A DNA stretch of 26,449 bases from an uncultured Alistipes sp. (GTDB lineage: Bacteria; Bacteroidota; Bacteroidia; Bacteroidales; Rikenellaceae). The notes under the pieces were generated by a model. It had not been told where the DNA came from and ran no database searches. It was given only the letters and a program-made list of their open reading frames with translations. The translations under genes and the position numbers were made by a program. Positions 7,675 through 15,423 of this stretch are shown here, one piece after another. The stretch covers positions 1-26,449 of the forward strand of contig NZ_CABMQJ010000031.1 of NCBI RefSeq assembly GCF_902388705.1. Reading direction: 5' to 3'. Each line of letters begins with the position of its first letter. Within the stretch, counting starts at the first letter, position 1.

Positions 7675-9150
7675 CTACTCCACAAGCGTGTAGCTTGCGG
7701 CGCGGCCGTTGGGATAGATGCCGTCTATCGAACGCACCTTGTCCGTCATCCGCTCCATATCGGTTACCGAATAGACCGGACGATCGTTGATGTGGGTAAT
7801 TACAAATCCCTGTTTCACACGGGCACGGGCCAGAATTCCGTCGGCCTTGATGCCGACCACCTGCACGCCGCCCTTGATGTCCAGTTCGCGGCAGAGTTTG
7901 GTGCCCGCATCTGCGAACTTACCTCCGAGAACCTCGACCATATCGACGTCTTCTTTGGTAACCAATTCCGTTTTACCAGCTTTATTACGCAAAGTAACGT
8001 CAATTTGTTTCACCTTGCCGTCCCTTTTTACCGATAAAGTAATCTTATCGTTGGGCCGGCGGCGTCCGATCTGCTCGGCAAGCGTCGCATTGTCGTTGAT
8101 TTTCACCCCGTCGATGTCCAGGATGATGTCGCCCTTGCGGATGCCGGCCTCCGAAGCCGAACCGCCCTCGATGACCTTGTCGACATAGGCTCCGCCCAAC
8201 TCCTTGACACCGGTTTCCTCGCCCATGCGGTCGATGAAGTCCTGATCGACGATGGCATACTGGACGCCCAGCAGCGCACGCTGCACGACGCCGTACTCCT
8301 TGAGGTCTACGACCACCTTGCGCACGATCGATTCCGGAATGGCGAACGAATAGCCTACGTAGCTGCCCGTCTGCGACTTGATCAGCGTGTTGATGCCCAC
8401 CAGCTCGCCGTGCGTGTTGACCAGCGCACCTCCCGAGTTGCCGGGATTCACCGCGGCGTCGGTCTGGATGAAGGCCTCGATGCGGAAATCGTTGGGAATC
8501 ACGCCCAGGTTACGCGCCTTGGCGCTCACGATGCCCGCCGTGATGGTCGACTGCAGGTCGAACGGCGAACCGATTGCCAGCACCCACTCGCCCAGCCGCA
8601 GCGCGTCCGACGAACCGAAGGGCACGGTCGGCAGGTTCGAAGCCTCGACTTTCAGCAGCGCGAGGTCCGTAGCGGAATCCTTGCCGATGAGCTTGGCGTC
8701 GAATGTGCGGCCGTCGTTGAGTTTGACCTTGAGTTTCGAGGCGCCGTCCACCACGTGGTTGTTGGTCACGATATAGCCGTCGTCCGAGATGATGACGCCC
8801 GAGCCGCCTGCCCGCTGCTCACGGTAGCGCGGGCCCTCGTCGTATCCCTGCTGGGGAATGCCGAAAAACTCCAGGAACGGGTCGTAGCCCCTGCGGCGCG
8901 GCATTTCGACCTGCTGCACGGCTTCGATGTTGACCACGGCCTTCACCGCATTTTCGGCGGCGTATGTCAGGTCGGGGTACTGCTCTGCCTGATACGATGT
9001 AAACTGGGTGCCCAATGCGGGCGTGCGCTCCACTTCGCGCTCGATATATTCCACCGAGCCTTCGCGGCTGCCGGCTACCGTCCATGCCGTCACTCCGCCT
9101 GCGGCGGCCGACACGGCTACTGCTCCTAAAATTAAAAATGCCTTTTTCAT
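7675..9150 (-). CDS. Do/DegP (HtrA) family periplasmic serine endoprotease
   Basis: This 491-residue envelope protease and chaperone degrades misfolded periplasmic proteins. The N-terminal hydrophobic stretch (5-27) is a signal peptide or membrane anchor. The trypsin-like domain (about 65-285) has the triad H132 (TNNHVVDGA), D162 (SATDLALLKV) and S239 (NPGNSGGAL). Two PDZ domains follow (about 290-385, with GGAYVDKVIEGGSASEAGIRKGD; and about 400-485, with GGVQVVGI and VKQGFVITHINDRPV). The Q-rich, Pro-Arg segment around 79-111 corresponds to the LA loop. It precedes rpoD by 57 bp, so the two may share a transcript; a small GC palindrome and T-run in the gap could partly separate them. The 174-bp upstream gap shows no clear TAnnTTTG promoter, so an alternative sigma factor is possible. 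Confidence 0.95.
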   Translation of the reverse strand: MKKAFLILGAVAVSAAAGGVTAWTVAGSREGSVEYIEREVERTPALGTQFTSYQAEQYPDLTYAAENAVKAVVNIEAVQQVEMPRRRGYDPFLEFFGIPQQGYDEGPRYREQRAGGSGVIISDDGYIVTNNHVVDGASKLKVKLNDGRTFDAKLIGKDSATDLALLKVEASNLPTVPFGSSDALRLGEWVLAIGSPFDLQSTITAGIVSAKARNLGVIPNDFRIEAFIQTDAAVNPGNSGGALVNTHGELVGINTLIKSQTGSYVGYSFAIPESIVRKVVVDLKEYGVVQRALLGVQYAIVDQDFIDRMGEETGVKELGGAYVDKVIEGGSASEAGIRKGDIILDIDGVKINDNATLAEQIGRRRPNDKITLSVKRDGKVKQIDVTLRNKAGKTELVTKEDVDMVEVLGGKFADAGTKLCRELDIKGGVQVVGIKADGILARARVKQGFVITHINDRPVYSVTDMERMTDKVRSIDGIYPNGRAASYTLVE

Positions 9151-9324
9151 AATTCAATCACAAGTGTTTAAGTTTAATTAATCAGAGGCAACTTCAGTCC
9201 ATAGGCTAATCGTAATTTTTTAAATTCGTAGGACAAACGAACAAAAACGTCCGGTTAGTATGCGTATTCACACAAAAATCGAGACATCAGCGACTGACAT
9301 CCCGATCTTTTGCGGTCGGATGTG

Positions 9325-10629
9325 TTACAGTCCGAACTCTTTGCGGATGCAATCCACGGCGTCGAGCTTCTCCCAGCCGAAGTATTCGATTTCGCGCTCC
9401 ACTTCGCGGCCGTTCTCCCACACCCGCTCTTTCTGCGTGTAGGGACGGTTGCCGAAATGTCCGTAGGAAGCCGTGGCCTCGAAAATCGGGTTCTTCAGGC
9501 CGAAGCGCTTGACGATCGCCGCAGGGCGCAAATCGAAAAGTTTGCCGATACGGCGCGCAATCTCCCCGTCGGTCATGCCGGCCAGCGCCGCGGGACGGGG
9601 CGAACGGTAGGTGTCGACGTAAACCGAAAGCGGCTGCGCGATGCCGATGGCGTACGACAGCTCCACGAGCACCTCGTCCGCAACACCGGCGGCCACGAGG
9701 TTCTTGGCGATATGCCGTGCGGCGTAGGCCGCCGAGCGGTCGACTTTCGACGAGTCCTTGCCCGAGAATGCGCCGCCGCCGTGAGCGCCGCGGCCGCCGT
9801 AGGTGTCGACGATAATTTTGCGGCCCGTGAGGCCCGTGTCCCCGTGGGGGCCGCCAATCACGAACTTGCCCGTGGGGTTCACGTGCAGGATGTAGTCGTC
9901 GCCGATCAGCTCGGCGAGCTTGTCCCCGGCACGCTCCAGGCGCGCCTTGACGCGCGGAATGAGAATCGTGCGCACGTCCTCGCGAATCGTGGCCTGCATA
10001 CGCTCCTCGGCCTGCTTCTCCGTGAGGCCGTCGCCGGGAAGGATGAATTCGTCGTGCTGCGTCGACACCACGATGGTGTGCACGCGCAGCGGACGGTTCG
10101 TCTGCTCGTCGTACTCGACGGTCACCTGCGATTTGGAGTCGGGACGCAGGTATTTCATCACCTCGCCCTCGCGGCGGATGACGGCCAGCTCCTTGAGGAT
10201 GACGTGCGAGAGAATCAGCGTCGCGGGCATCATCTCGCGGGTTTCGTTGCAGGCGTAGCCGAACATGATGCCCTGATCGCCGGCGCCCTGCTCCGCCTCA
10301 TCGGCGCGCACCACGCCCTGATTGATGTCGGGCGACTGCTCGTGGATGGCCGACAGGATGCCGCACGAATTGCAGTCGAACTGGTACTCGCTGCGGGTAT
10401 AGCCGATACGGTTGATGACGCGGCGCGCCACACCCTGCACGTCGACGTAAGCCTCCGAGCGCACCTCGCCCGCCACGACCACCAGGCCGGTGGTGCAGAG
10501 CGTTTCGCAGGCCACCTTCGAGTTGGCGTCGTGACGCAGGAACTCGTCGAGGATGGCGTCTGAAATCTGGTCTGAAACTTTATCGGGGTGTCCTTCGGAC
10601 ACCGATTCCGATGTAAACAAAAAGCCCAT
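9325..10629 (-). CDS. metK: S-adenosylmethionine synthase
   Basis: The enzyme makes S-adenosylmethionine from methionine and ATP. The 434-residue protein starts MGFLFTSESVSEGHPDK, with active-site H14, D16 and K17 in the usual positions. This is why the ATG at 10629 is preferred over one three codons upstream (10638). Further signatures are GAGDQGIMFGYA (ATP-binding loop) and GGGAFSGKDSSKVDRSAAY (P-loop-like). It is somewhat longer than the approximately 384-residue E. coli enzyme, as in Bacteroidales. It is co-oriented with the downstream protease gene across a 174-bp gap. Its upstream region contains several GC hairpins, but no known SAM-riboswitch class could be recognised. It works with metH and metF, 11 kb away, in the methyl cycle. 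Confidence 0.97.
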   Translation of the reverse strand: MGFLFTSESVSEGHPDKVSDQISDAILDEFLRHDANSKVACETLCTTGLVVVAGEVRSEAYVDVQGVARRVINRIGYTRSEYQFDCNSCGILSAIHEQSPDINQGVVRADEAEQGAGDQGIMFGYACNETREMMPATLILSHVILKELAVIRREGEVMKYLRPDSKSQVTVEYDEQTNRPLRVHTIVVSTQHDEFILPGDGLTEKQAEERMQATIREDVRTILIPRVKARLERAGDKLAELIGDDYILHVNPTGKFVIGGPHGDTGLTGRKIIVDTYGGRGAHGGGAFSGKDSSKVDRSAAYAARHIAKNLVAAGVADEVLVELSYAIGIAQPLSVYVDTYRSPRPAALAGMTDGEIARRIGKLFDLRPAAIVKRFGLKNPIFEATASYGHFGNRPYTQKERVWENGREVEREIEYFGWEKLDAVDCIRKEFGL

Positions 10630-11012
10630 GTTATACATTTAATTGTGGTAGATATTCCGTCCGCCGCTCCCAAGCCCGGCTTGTCGCGGTCGCCGCCTTC
10701 GGCGTCGTTTGCAAATCTGCCCCCACCCTAAACCCCTCCCTCGGGAGGGGCTTGGGCGATGCCGCACAAAATGCTGGCAACCGTTCGGGACGGATACATC
10801 TGCCCGGTTAATAAAAAATAAAACGTATAAAATGGGAAAAATTGGCTGTTGGAATAAAAAATAAGCTGTTTTAGCGATTTTTTATTGTGGTTTGCAATCA
10901 GTCAAATCTTTCCACATTTCCCCGCCCCGAGGCGGGAGGACAAAGGTACGAAGTAATTTCACAATATGCAAGAAAATTGCTACCTTTACCCCGAACAACC
11001 GCAATACATGCA
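10630..11012. other. Divergent intergenic region with hairpins and AT-rich repeats
   Basis: This 383-bp gap lies between metK (-) and a small lipoprotein gene (+). Near metK are three GC dyads: CAAGCCCGGCTTG (10671-10683), CGCCG/CGGCG (10691-10704), and CCCCTCCC/GGGAGGGG (10733-10740 with 10743-10750). The middle is AT-rich, with a 12-bp direct repeat AATAAAAAATAA (10810-10821 and 10853-10864). A further hairpin CCCGCC/GGCGGG lies at 10921-10936. The GC dyads would fall in the metK leader if transcription starts in the AT-rich part. No gene is supported. Confidence 0.5.
10957..10988 (+). promoter_or_regulatory. Promoter of the small lipoprotein gene
   Basis: TTTC at 10957-10960, a 20-bp spacer, and TACCTTTA at 10981-10988 each match the Bacteroidetes TTTG / TAnnTTTG boxes with one mismatch. 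The predicted start near 10995 leaves a leader of about 18 nt before the ATG at 11013. Confidence 0.6.
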
Positions 11013-11411
11013 ATGAAACGACTTCTCATCGCTGCGTTCGCGCTGCTGGCCGCCGTCGGATTTTCGTCCTGCGAAAACGACGACGACCGCCTTTACGACA
11101 CCCTCGCGGGCCGGGTCTGGGCCGGCGATCTGGGATTCTACCAGGACGACCGCTACCCGTTAGACAGTTACGTCTATTTCGGGGCGGACGGTTTCGGCAC
11201 CGACAAGCTGCATTTCGCCGACACGGGGCAGTACCTCGACACGCTCAATATCCAGTGGGATGCCTACGGCGACGACACGATTTACATTGGCTACGGACGT
11301 GCGGATTACCCGCGCGAGTTGCGCCGCGTGCATATCCGCCGCGGCGAGCTGCGGGCCGAGCTCTACATCGACGGCGAATACTACGGCCGCATCACGCTCT
11401 ACATGCAGTAG
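11013..11411 (+). CDS. Small hypothetical lipoprotein
   Basis: This 132-residue protein has a lipoprotein signal peptide (MKRLLIAAFALLAAVGFSSC), with the lipidated Cys at position 20 followed by an acidic ENDDD stretch. The latter is compatible with surface export of lipoproteins in Bacteroidetes. The mature part is rich in Tyr, Asp and Gly and looks all-beta: GRVWAGDLGFY, SYVYFGADGFG, DDTIYIGYGRADY, YIDGEYYGRITLYMQ. I do not recognise a family; a small lipocalin-like or beta-sandwich fold is only a guess. The reading frame extends upstream, but the lipoprotein signal and the promoter at 10957-10988 fix the start at 11013. It is a single-gene unit ending at a strong terminator and faces a convergent membrane protein gene. 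Confidence 0.8.
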   Translation: MKRLLIAAFALLAAVGFSSCENDDDRLYDTLAGRVWAGDLGFYQDDRYPLDSYVYFGADGFGTDKLHFADTGQYLDTLNIQWDAYGDDTIYIGYGRADYPRELRRVHIRRGELRAELYIDGEYYGRITLYMQ

Positions 11412-11430
11412 CGGGATACATATATATAAA

Positions 11431-11471
11431 TAACGCTCCCCGGGCTCCCATCGAGTCCGGGGATTTCGTTA
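11431..11471. terminator. Bidirectional terminator
   Basis: An 11-bp stem (11437-11447 with 11453-11463, core CCCCGGGCTC, one G-T pair) has a 5-nt loop CCATC. An outer TAACG/CGTTA pairing (11431-11435 with 11467-11471) extends it. It sits between convergent genes ending at 11411 (+) and 11558 (-). Confidence 0.75.
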
Positions 11472-11557
11472 TCCGGCGGCAGTATGCGGCAGTTTTCAGG
11501 CGGCAGTCGTTTTCCGACGCCCGACACCCGACGTTCCGCCCTCCGCACATCGGCGGT

Positions 11558-12142
11558 TCACAGCGCCTGCGCGTCCGCGTCGTGCAGCGCCTCGCGCAGT
11601 GCGTCGATTTCGCGCCGCATACGCAGGAAGACACGGACTCCCAGCGGCACCCCGACCGCCAGTCCCGTCCAGAACCCGTACAGGACATAGGGGGTCGTGA
11701 ATCGACCGACGTAAATCCCGAACGCGACCAAAAAGGGCACCCCCAATGCAATGCCGATAACCACCCCCGCGAGAAAACAACTCCGGAACCGCACCACGGC
11801 GGCACAGGCCTCCCGCACGGACTGCTTCACGGGGTCGATGCGCGCCAGCCTGACAATCAGGAACACCTGCCGTCCCAGCATGGCCATGACGAAGAGCCCC
11901 AGCAACACCTGTACCGCCACGTCGGAACCGGCATTCCCGTCCGAACGCAATATGCCGGAGAAAAGCAGCGGAAGCATCGCCAGCAGAAACAGCTGCATGC
12001 GGAGCATGCGCGCCAGCCGCTGCTTGGCCGAGGTGATTTTTCCGGCCGCGACTCGGGCCGTCAGCCGATCTATCTTCACATCCGCACAATCCAGGCGTCC
12101 GTCCAGCTCGTGCCATTTGGTTTTCAGCTCATCGAGTTCCAT
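11558..12142 (-). CDS. Four-helix membrane protein, putative ECF sigma regulator
   Basis: This 194-residue protein has an amphipathic, likely coiled-coil N-terminal part (residues 1-47, MELDELKTKWHELDGRLD...). Four predicted membrane helices follow, near 48-66, 74-96, 119-148 and 151-172, with a basic then acidic C-terminal tail. It starts 12 bp after an ECF sigma factor gene, the position typically taken by the cognate anti-sigma factor. Cytoplasmic N-terminal helices plus membrane segments fit that role, but no known anti-sigma signature (zinc HxxxCxxC or FecR-type) is visible, so the function is inferred from context only. It ends 146 bp before the convergent lipoprotein gene. Confidence 0.78.
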   Translation of the reverse strand: MELDELKTKWHELDGRLDCADVKIDRLTARVAAGKITSAKQRLARMLRMQLFLLAMLPLLFSGILRSDGNAGSDVAVQVLLGLFVMAMLGRQVFLIVRLARIDPVKQSVREACAAVVRFRSCFLAGVVIGIALGVPFLVAFGIYVGRFTTPYVLYGFWTGLAVGVPLGVRVFLRMRREIDALREALHDADAQAL

Positions 12143-12154
12143 ATCCTAATCGTT

Positions 12155-12664
12155 TTAATGGGTTGCCTGCTCGCGCAGTTTCAGTTTGATGCGGTGGAGC
12201 TTCGAGGCCACGTTGTTGCGCGTCAGGCCTGTAATCTCCGCAATCTCGTCGTAGGGCACTTCGTCGAGCCACAGCATCACGACCGCTTTCTCGAGCGTAT
12301 CCAGGCGGTTGATCAGCGCATAGAGCTCCCGCAGCAGATCGTTGCGCTCCGGGTCGTCGCCCTCCGTGGCGGCACAGTCGGCCAGCGGCACGCTGCCCGC
12401 ACGGCGGCGGTTGCGGCGGTAAAAGGAGATACAGGTGTTCAGCCCGACGCGGTATACCCACGACGAGGCTTTGGCCCGGCCCTCGAAGCCGTCGAATCCC
12501 CGCCACAGGTTAATCAGCACCTCCTGGTAGAGGTCGTCGAAATCGTCGCTGTCCCCGGCATAGAGGTAGCATACCTTGCCGATGATGCGGCGGTGTTCCC
12601 GGACGAAAACTTCAAATTCGTACTGCCGGGCTCGCTGTGCGGTCATATCCTTCGCTGTGGGCAT
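12155..12664 (-). CDS. ECF-type RNA polymerase sigma factor
   Basis: This 169-residue group IV sigma factor contains only regions 2 and 4. Region 2 spans about 15-85, with the core-binding and DNA-melting motifs DDFDDLYQEVLINLWRGFDGF and ASSWVYRVGLNTCISFYRR. Region 4 (about 110-165) ends in the helix-turn-helix YDEIAEITGLTRNNVASKLHRIKLKL. A short acidic linker (ATEGDDPERND) joins them. It most likely responds to an extracytoplasmic or stress signal and is held back by the membrane protein encoded 12 bp downstream. The upstream 595-bp gap has a loose TAATTTTTTTG box at about 12725-12735 (- strand) and, 192-264 bp upstream of the start, a cluster of TGTTAC-type half-sites. The target genes are not evident. 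Confidence 0.92.
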   Translation of the reverse strand: MPTAKDMTAQRARQYEFEVFVREHRRIIGKVCYLYAGDSDDFDDLYQEVLINLWRGFDGFEGRAKASSWVYRVGLNTCISFYRRNRRRAGSVPLADCAATEGDDPERNDLLRELYALINRLDTLEKAVVMLWLDEVPYDEIAEITGLTRNNVASKLHRIKLKLREQATH

Positions 12665-12855
12665 TTCCGAAACTGTTTTTATCCATTAGACGCAATCCGC
12701 GCGGAAAAGTTGCGCCCGGAAGCAAAAAAATTATGGAAGCGGGCAAGCGGGAGGGCAAGCGGGGGGGGGCGGAGAGGGCAGAGGAAGAGACGGACGGAGA
12801 GGCGTAGAGTGCAGAGCGGACGGGCTGTGAGCGGGAAGTGTACCGGGTCGTATCC

Positions 12856-12928
12856 GGTTACAGCAGACAGCACCTGTTACACTTGTAACATTGTTAGAGG
12901 GAGTGCCTGCCCTTGTAACAATCTAACA
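12856..12928. promoter_or_regulatory. Cluster of TGTTACA-type half-sites (operator-like)
   Basis: Six 7-bp half-sites lie within 73 bp: GGTTACA (12856-12862), TGTTACA (12875-12881), TGTAACA (12884-12890), TGTTAGA (12892-12898), TGTAACA (12914-12920) and TCTAACA (12922-12928). The second and third form a perfect 16-bp palindrome with a CT centre; the fourth and sixth form a 7-bp inverted pair. CTTGTAACA repeats with a 30-bp period. The density and symmetry suggest a dimeric regulator's operator upstream of the ECF sigma gene, but no binding protein is known. Confidence 0.45.
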
Positions 12929-13172
12929 GACGTACCGCATGCGATGAACCCGGCCCCGGACACCCTGGTACCCAGTCCCACAGCCACCCGACAAATCTGC
13001 CGTCCGGCACCCCGGCCCCCTGCCGTCCAGTCGCCGCACCCCGCTATCCGGCAACCTATCGTCCCGTCACCTCACCCCTTGCGTCCTGCCATCCGGCAAT
13101 CCCCGACCGCCCCGCCATCCCGCTCCCTTGCGCCCTGCCTTCGACGAATCCCGTCACCTCGCTCCCTTGCGC

Positions 13173-13202
13173 AAAAACGCCCCGGTGCAAATGCACCGGG
13201 GC
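13173..13202 (-). terminator. Rho-independent terminator of transketolase
   Basis: Arms GCCCCGGTGCA (13179-13189) and TGCACCGGGGC (13192-13202) form a strong GC stem. On the - strand it is followed by G then five T. It lies about 58 bp after the transketolase stop. Confidence 0.85.
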
Positions 13203-13259
13203 AATTGTCCATTCGTGCCGCACGGAAAAGACGGTGCCGGGCGGCAGGAACCGCATCCG

Positions 13260-15293
13260 TTACTTTCCGAGCAGCTTCTTCACCTCGGCCGCCACGGTAG
13301 CCCCGTTGTAGCCGAACTTTTCGTCGAGCACGGAGTAGGGCGCCGACCAGCCGAAGTGGTCGAGGCCGTGAATCATGCCGTTCTCGCCCACCAGGCCCAT
13401 GAGGTTCACCGGAAGTCCCGACGTCAGGCCGTAGCGCACCACGCCTGCGGGCAGCACGCTCTGCCGGTACGACTCGGGCTGGTCGCGGAACAGGCCCTCG
13501 CTGGGGACGCTCACCACGCGCACCGGAATACCCTCCGACGCCAGCAGCCCGGCGCCCTCGACCAGCGTCGCGACCTCCGAACCGGTGGCAATCATCACCA
13601 CGGCGGGTTTGGGGGCGTCCAGCACCACATAGCCGCCCTTGGCAAGCTGTGCGGCCTCCTCACGGCGGCTCGAACCGAGCGCCGGCAGCGTCTTGATGTT
13701 CTGGCGCGAGAGCACGAGCGCCACGGGGCGGTGCTCCTCGACGGCCAGTTTCCACGCCATGACGGTCTCCTCGCCGTCGGCCGGACGCAGCACGACCATC
13801 GAACGCTCGTCGTGGTGATTCTTCAACTGCTCCATCAGGCGAATCTGCGCCTCGTGCTCCACGGGCTGGTGCGTAGGTCCGTCCTCGCCAACGCGGAACG
13901 AGTCGTGTGTCCAGATATAAATCACGTGCAGGCGCATCAGCGCCGAAAGGCGCACGGCGGGTTTCATATAGTCCGAGAAGACGAAGAACGTGCCGCAGGC
14001 CGGAATCACGCCGCCGTGCAGCGCCATGCCGTTGGCCACGCAGGCCATTGTCAGCTCCGAAACGCCCGCCTGGAAGAATTTACCGCTGAAGTCGCCCTTC
14101 GTAAAGGCTTTGGTCTTCTTGAGGAAGCCATCGGTCTTGTCCGAATTCGAAAGGTCGGCCGAGGCCACGATCATGTTCTCGATTTTCTCGGCGAACACGC
14201 CCAGCATCGTGGCCGATGCGGCGCGCGTGGCCACGTCGGCTTTCATCTCGACAGCCTTGTAGTCGATTTCGGGAAGCTTACCCGAGAGGAACATGTCGAG
14301 CTTGTGCGCCAGATCCTTATGCTCCGCACGCCACGACTTCTCGACCTCCGCCTGACGTGCGGCCCAGTCGCGCAGTTGTGCGCGGCGCTCGGCAAACGCC
14401 TCGCGGCTCTCTTCGAACACCGCGAACGGATTTGCGGCGTCGCCCCCGAGGTTTTCGACCGTGGCGGCGAAGTCGGCGCCGGCAGCCGAGAGCGGCTGTC
14501 CGTGGGTCGAAACCTTGTCCTCGAAGCTCTCGCCGGCGGGGCCTTTGGCACCCTTGCCCATGACGGTGCGGCCGATGATGAGCGTCGGGCGCTCCGTTTC
14601 GGAGTTGGCCGCCACGAGCGCCTCGCGAATTTCATTGATGTTCTGGCCGTCGACCGAAAGCACGTTCCAGCCCCACGCCTCGTATTTCATCGCCACGTTC
14701 TCGGTCATCACCTCGTCGACCTTGGTCGAAAGCTGGATGTTGTTCGAGTCGTAGTACATGATGAAATTCGACAGGCCCAGGTGGCCGGCGATGCGTCCCA
14801 CGCCCTGCGAAATCTCCTCCTCGACGGCGCCGTCCGAGATGTAGGCGTAGGTCTTGTGCGCCATCCACTCGCCGAAACGCGCCGCCATGAAACGCTCCGC
14901 GATAGCGGCGCCCAGCGCCATGGCGTGCCCCTGCCCGAGCGGGCCCGAGGTATTCTCCACGCCCCGCATCACATCCACTTCGGGATGGCCCGGCGTAACG
15001 CTGCCCCACTGGCGCAGCGACTGCAAATCTTCGGTCGTATAGTACCCGGCCAGCGACAGCGTCGAATAGAGCATCGGCGACATGTGGCCCGGGTCGAGGA
15101 AGAAACGGTCGCGGTAGGGATAGGCCATGTTGTCGGGGTCGTAGCGCAGGAACTCCGTGTAGAGCACCGTCATGAAGTCGGCGCCACCCATGGCGCCCCC
15201 GGGATGGCCCGATTTGGCTTTTTCGACCATGGCGGCCGACAGAATACGGATATTGTCGGCTACACGCGTAAGTTTGGAATTGGTAGATGACAT
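13260..15293 (-). CDS. tkt: Transketolase
   Basis: This thiamine-diphosphate enzyme of the non-oxidative pentose phosphate pathway transfers two-carbon ketol units between sugar phosphates. At 677 residues it is a full-length single-chain enzyme. Visible signatures are SGHPGG (28-33), substrate/cofactor loop GHPE and ENTSGPLGQG, the cofactor metal site ISDGAVEEEISQG with the later YDSNNIQLS, the catalytic Glu E413 in GVSELTM, and the phosphate-binding region HDSFRVGEDGPTHQPVEH. The C-terminal domain (about 550-677) is complete. It follows clpX in the same direction across a 130-bp gap that has its own TATCTTTG box, so it is probably transcribed separately. It ends at a strong terminator. Confidence 0.96.
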   Translation of the reverse strand: MSSTNSKLTRVADNIRILSAAMVEKAKSGHPGGAMGGADFMTVLYTEFLRYDPDNMAYPYRDRFFLDPGHMSPMLYSTLSLAGYYTTEDLQSLRQWGSVTPGHPEVDVMRGVENTSGPLGQGHAMALGAAIAERFMAARFGEWMAHKTYAYISDGAVEEEISQGVGRIAGHLGLSNFIMYYDSNNIQLSTKVDEVMTENVAMKYEAWGWNVLSVDGQNINEIREALVAANSETERPTLIIGRTVMGKGAKGPAGESFEDKVSTHGQPLSAAGADFAATVENLGGDAANPFAVFEESREAFAERRAQLRDWAARQAEVEKSWRAEHKDLAHKLDMFLSGKLPEIDYKAVEMKADVATRAASATMLGVFAEKIENMIVASADLSNSDKTDGFLKKTKAFTKGDFSGKFFQAGVSELTMACVANGMALHGGVIPACGTFFVFSDYMKPAVRLSALMRLHVIYIWTHDSFRVGEDGPTHQPVEHEAQIRLMEQLKNHHDERSMVVLRPADGEETVMAWKLAVEEHRPVALVLSRQNIKTLPALGSSRREEAAQLAKGGYVVLDAPKPAVVMIATGSEVATLVEGAGLLASEGIPVRVVSVPSEGLFRDQPESYRQSVLPAGVVRYGLTSGLPVNLMGLVGENGMIHGLDHFGWSAPYSVLDEKFGYNGATVAAEVKKLLGK

Positions 15294-15404
15294 GTGTTAG
15301 AATGTTTTATCGGTTTATTTATCGGTTATCGTTTTTGCTCGAGCGCAGCTGCGGAAGCACCCCGCCGAGGCCCCGGCTGCCCTATTCGCAACCGGAACAC
15401 ACGG

Positions 15405-15412
15405 CAAAGATA
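15405..15412 (-). promoter_or_regulatory. Promoter -7 box upstream of transketolase
   Basis: On the - strand TATCTTTG is a perfect match to TAnnTTTG, 12 bp after the clpX stop codon. The upstream box is weak (TTGG at 15428-15431, only 15 bp away). The predicted leader is about 105 nt and GC-rich. Confidence 0.5.
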
Positions 15413-15423
15413 ATAAAAAGACA

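Larger units (their letters stand above)
12665..13259. other. Long non-coding region with opposed G-rich and C-rich arms
   Basis: No gene is supported over 595 bp. From about 12715 to 12850 the + strand is purine-rich, with a G9 run at 12761-12769. From about 12930 to 13172 it is strongly C-rich (13021-13080 has 30 C and 10 G), with degenerate direct repeats: TCCCGTCACCTC at 13062-13073 and 13149-13160, CGCTCCCTTGCGC at 13121-13133 and 13160-13172, and GCYATCCGGCAA at 13043-13054 and 13088-13099. Between the arms lies the half-site cluster described separately. The right end holds the transketolase terminator. Confidence 0.55.

Noticed and set aside
9280..9312. Hairpin terminator after metK
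   Set aside because: Only short imperfect pairings (4-6 bp with bulges) precede a T-run, so it was not listed as a terminator.
10639..10890. SAM riboswitch upstream of metK
   Set aside because: Hairpins are present, but no conserved core of a known SAM riboswitch could be identified by eye; kept only as an unexplained structured leader.
13043..13172. Possible CRISPR-like repeat array
   Set aside because: Repeats are only 12-13 bp, degenerate, irregularly spaced, C-rich, and there are no cas genes.
12679..13256. Small frames in the 595-bp gap before transketolase
   Set aside because: Their translations follow the skewed low-complexity DNA, cross the terminator or repeats, and show no signal peptide or domain.
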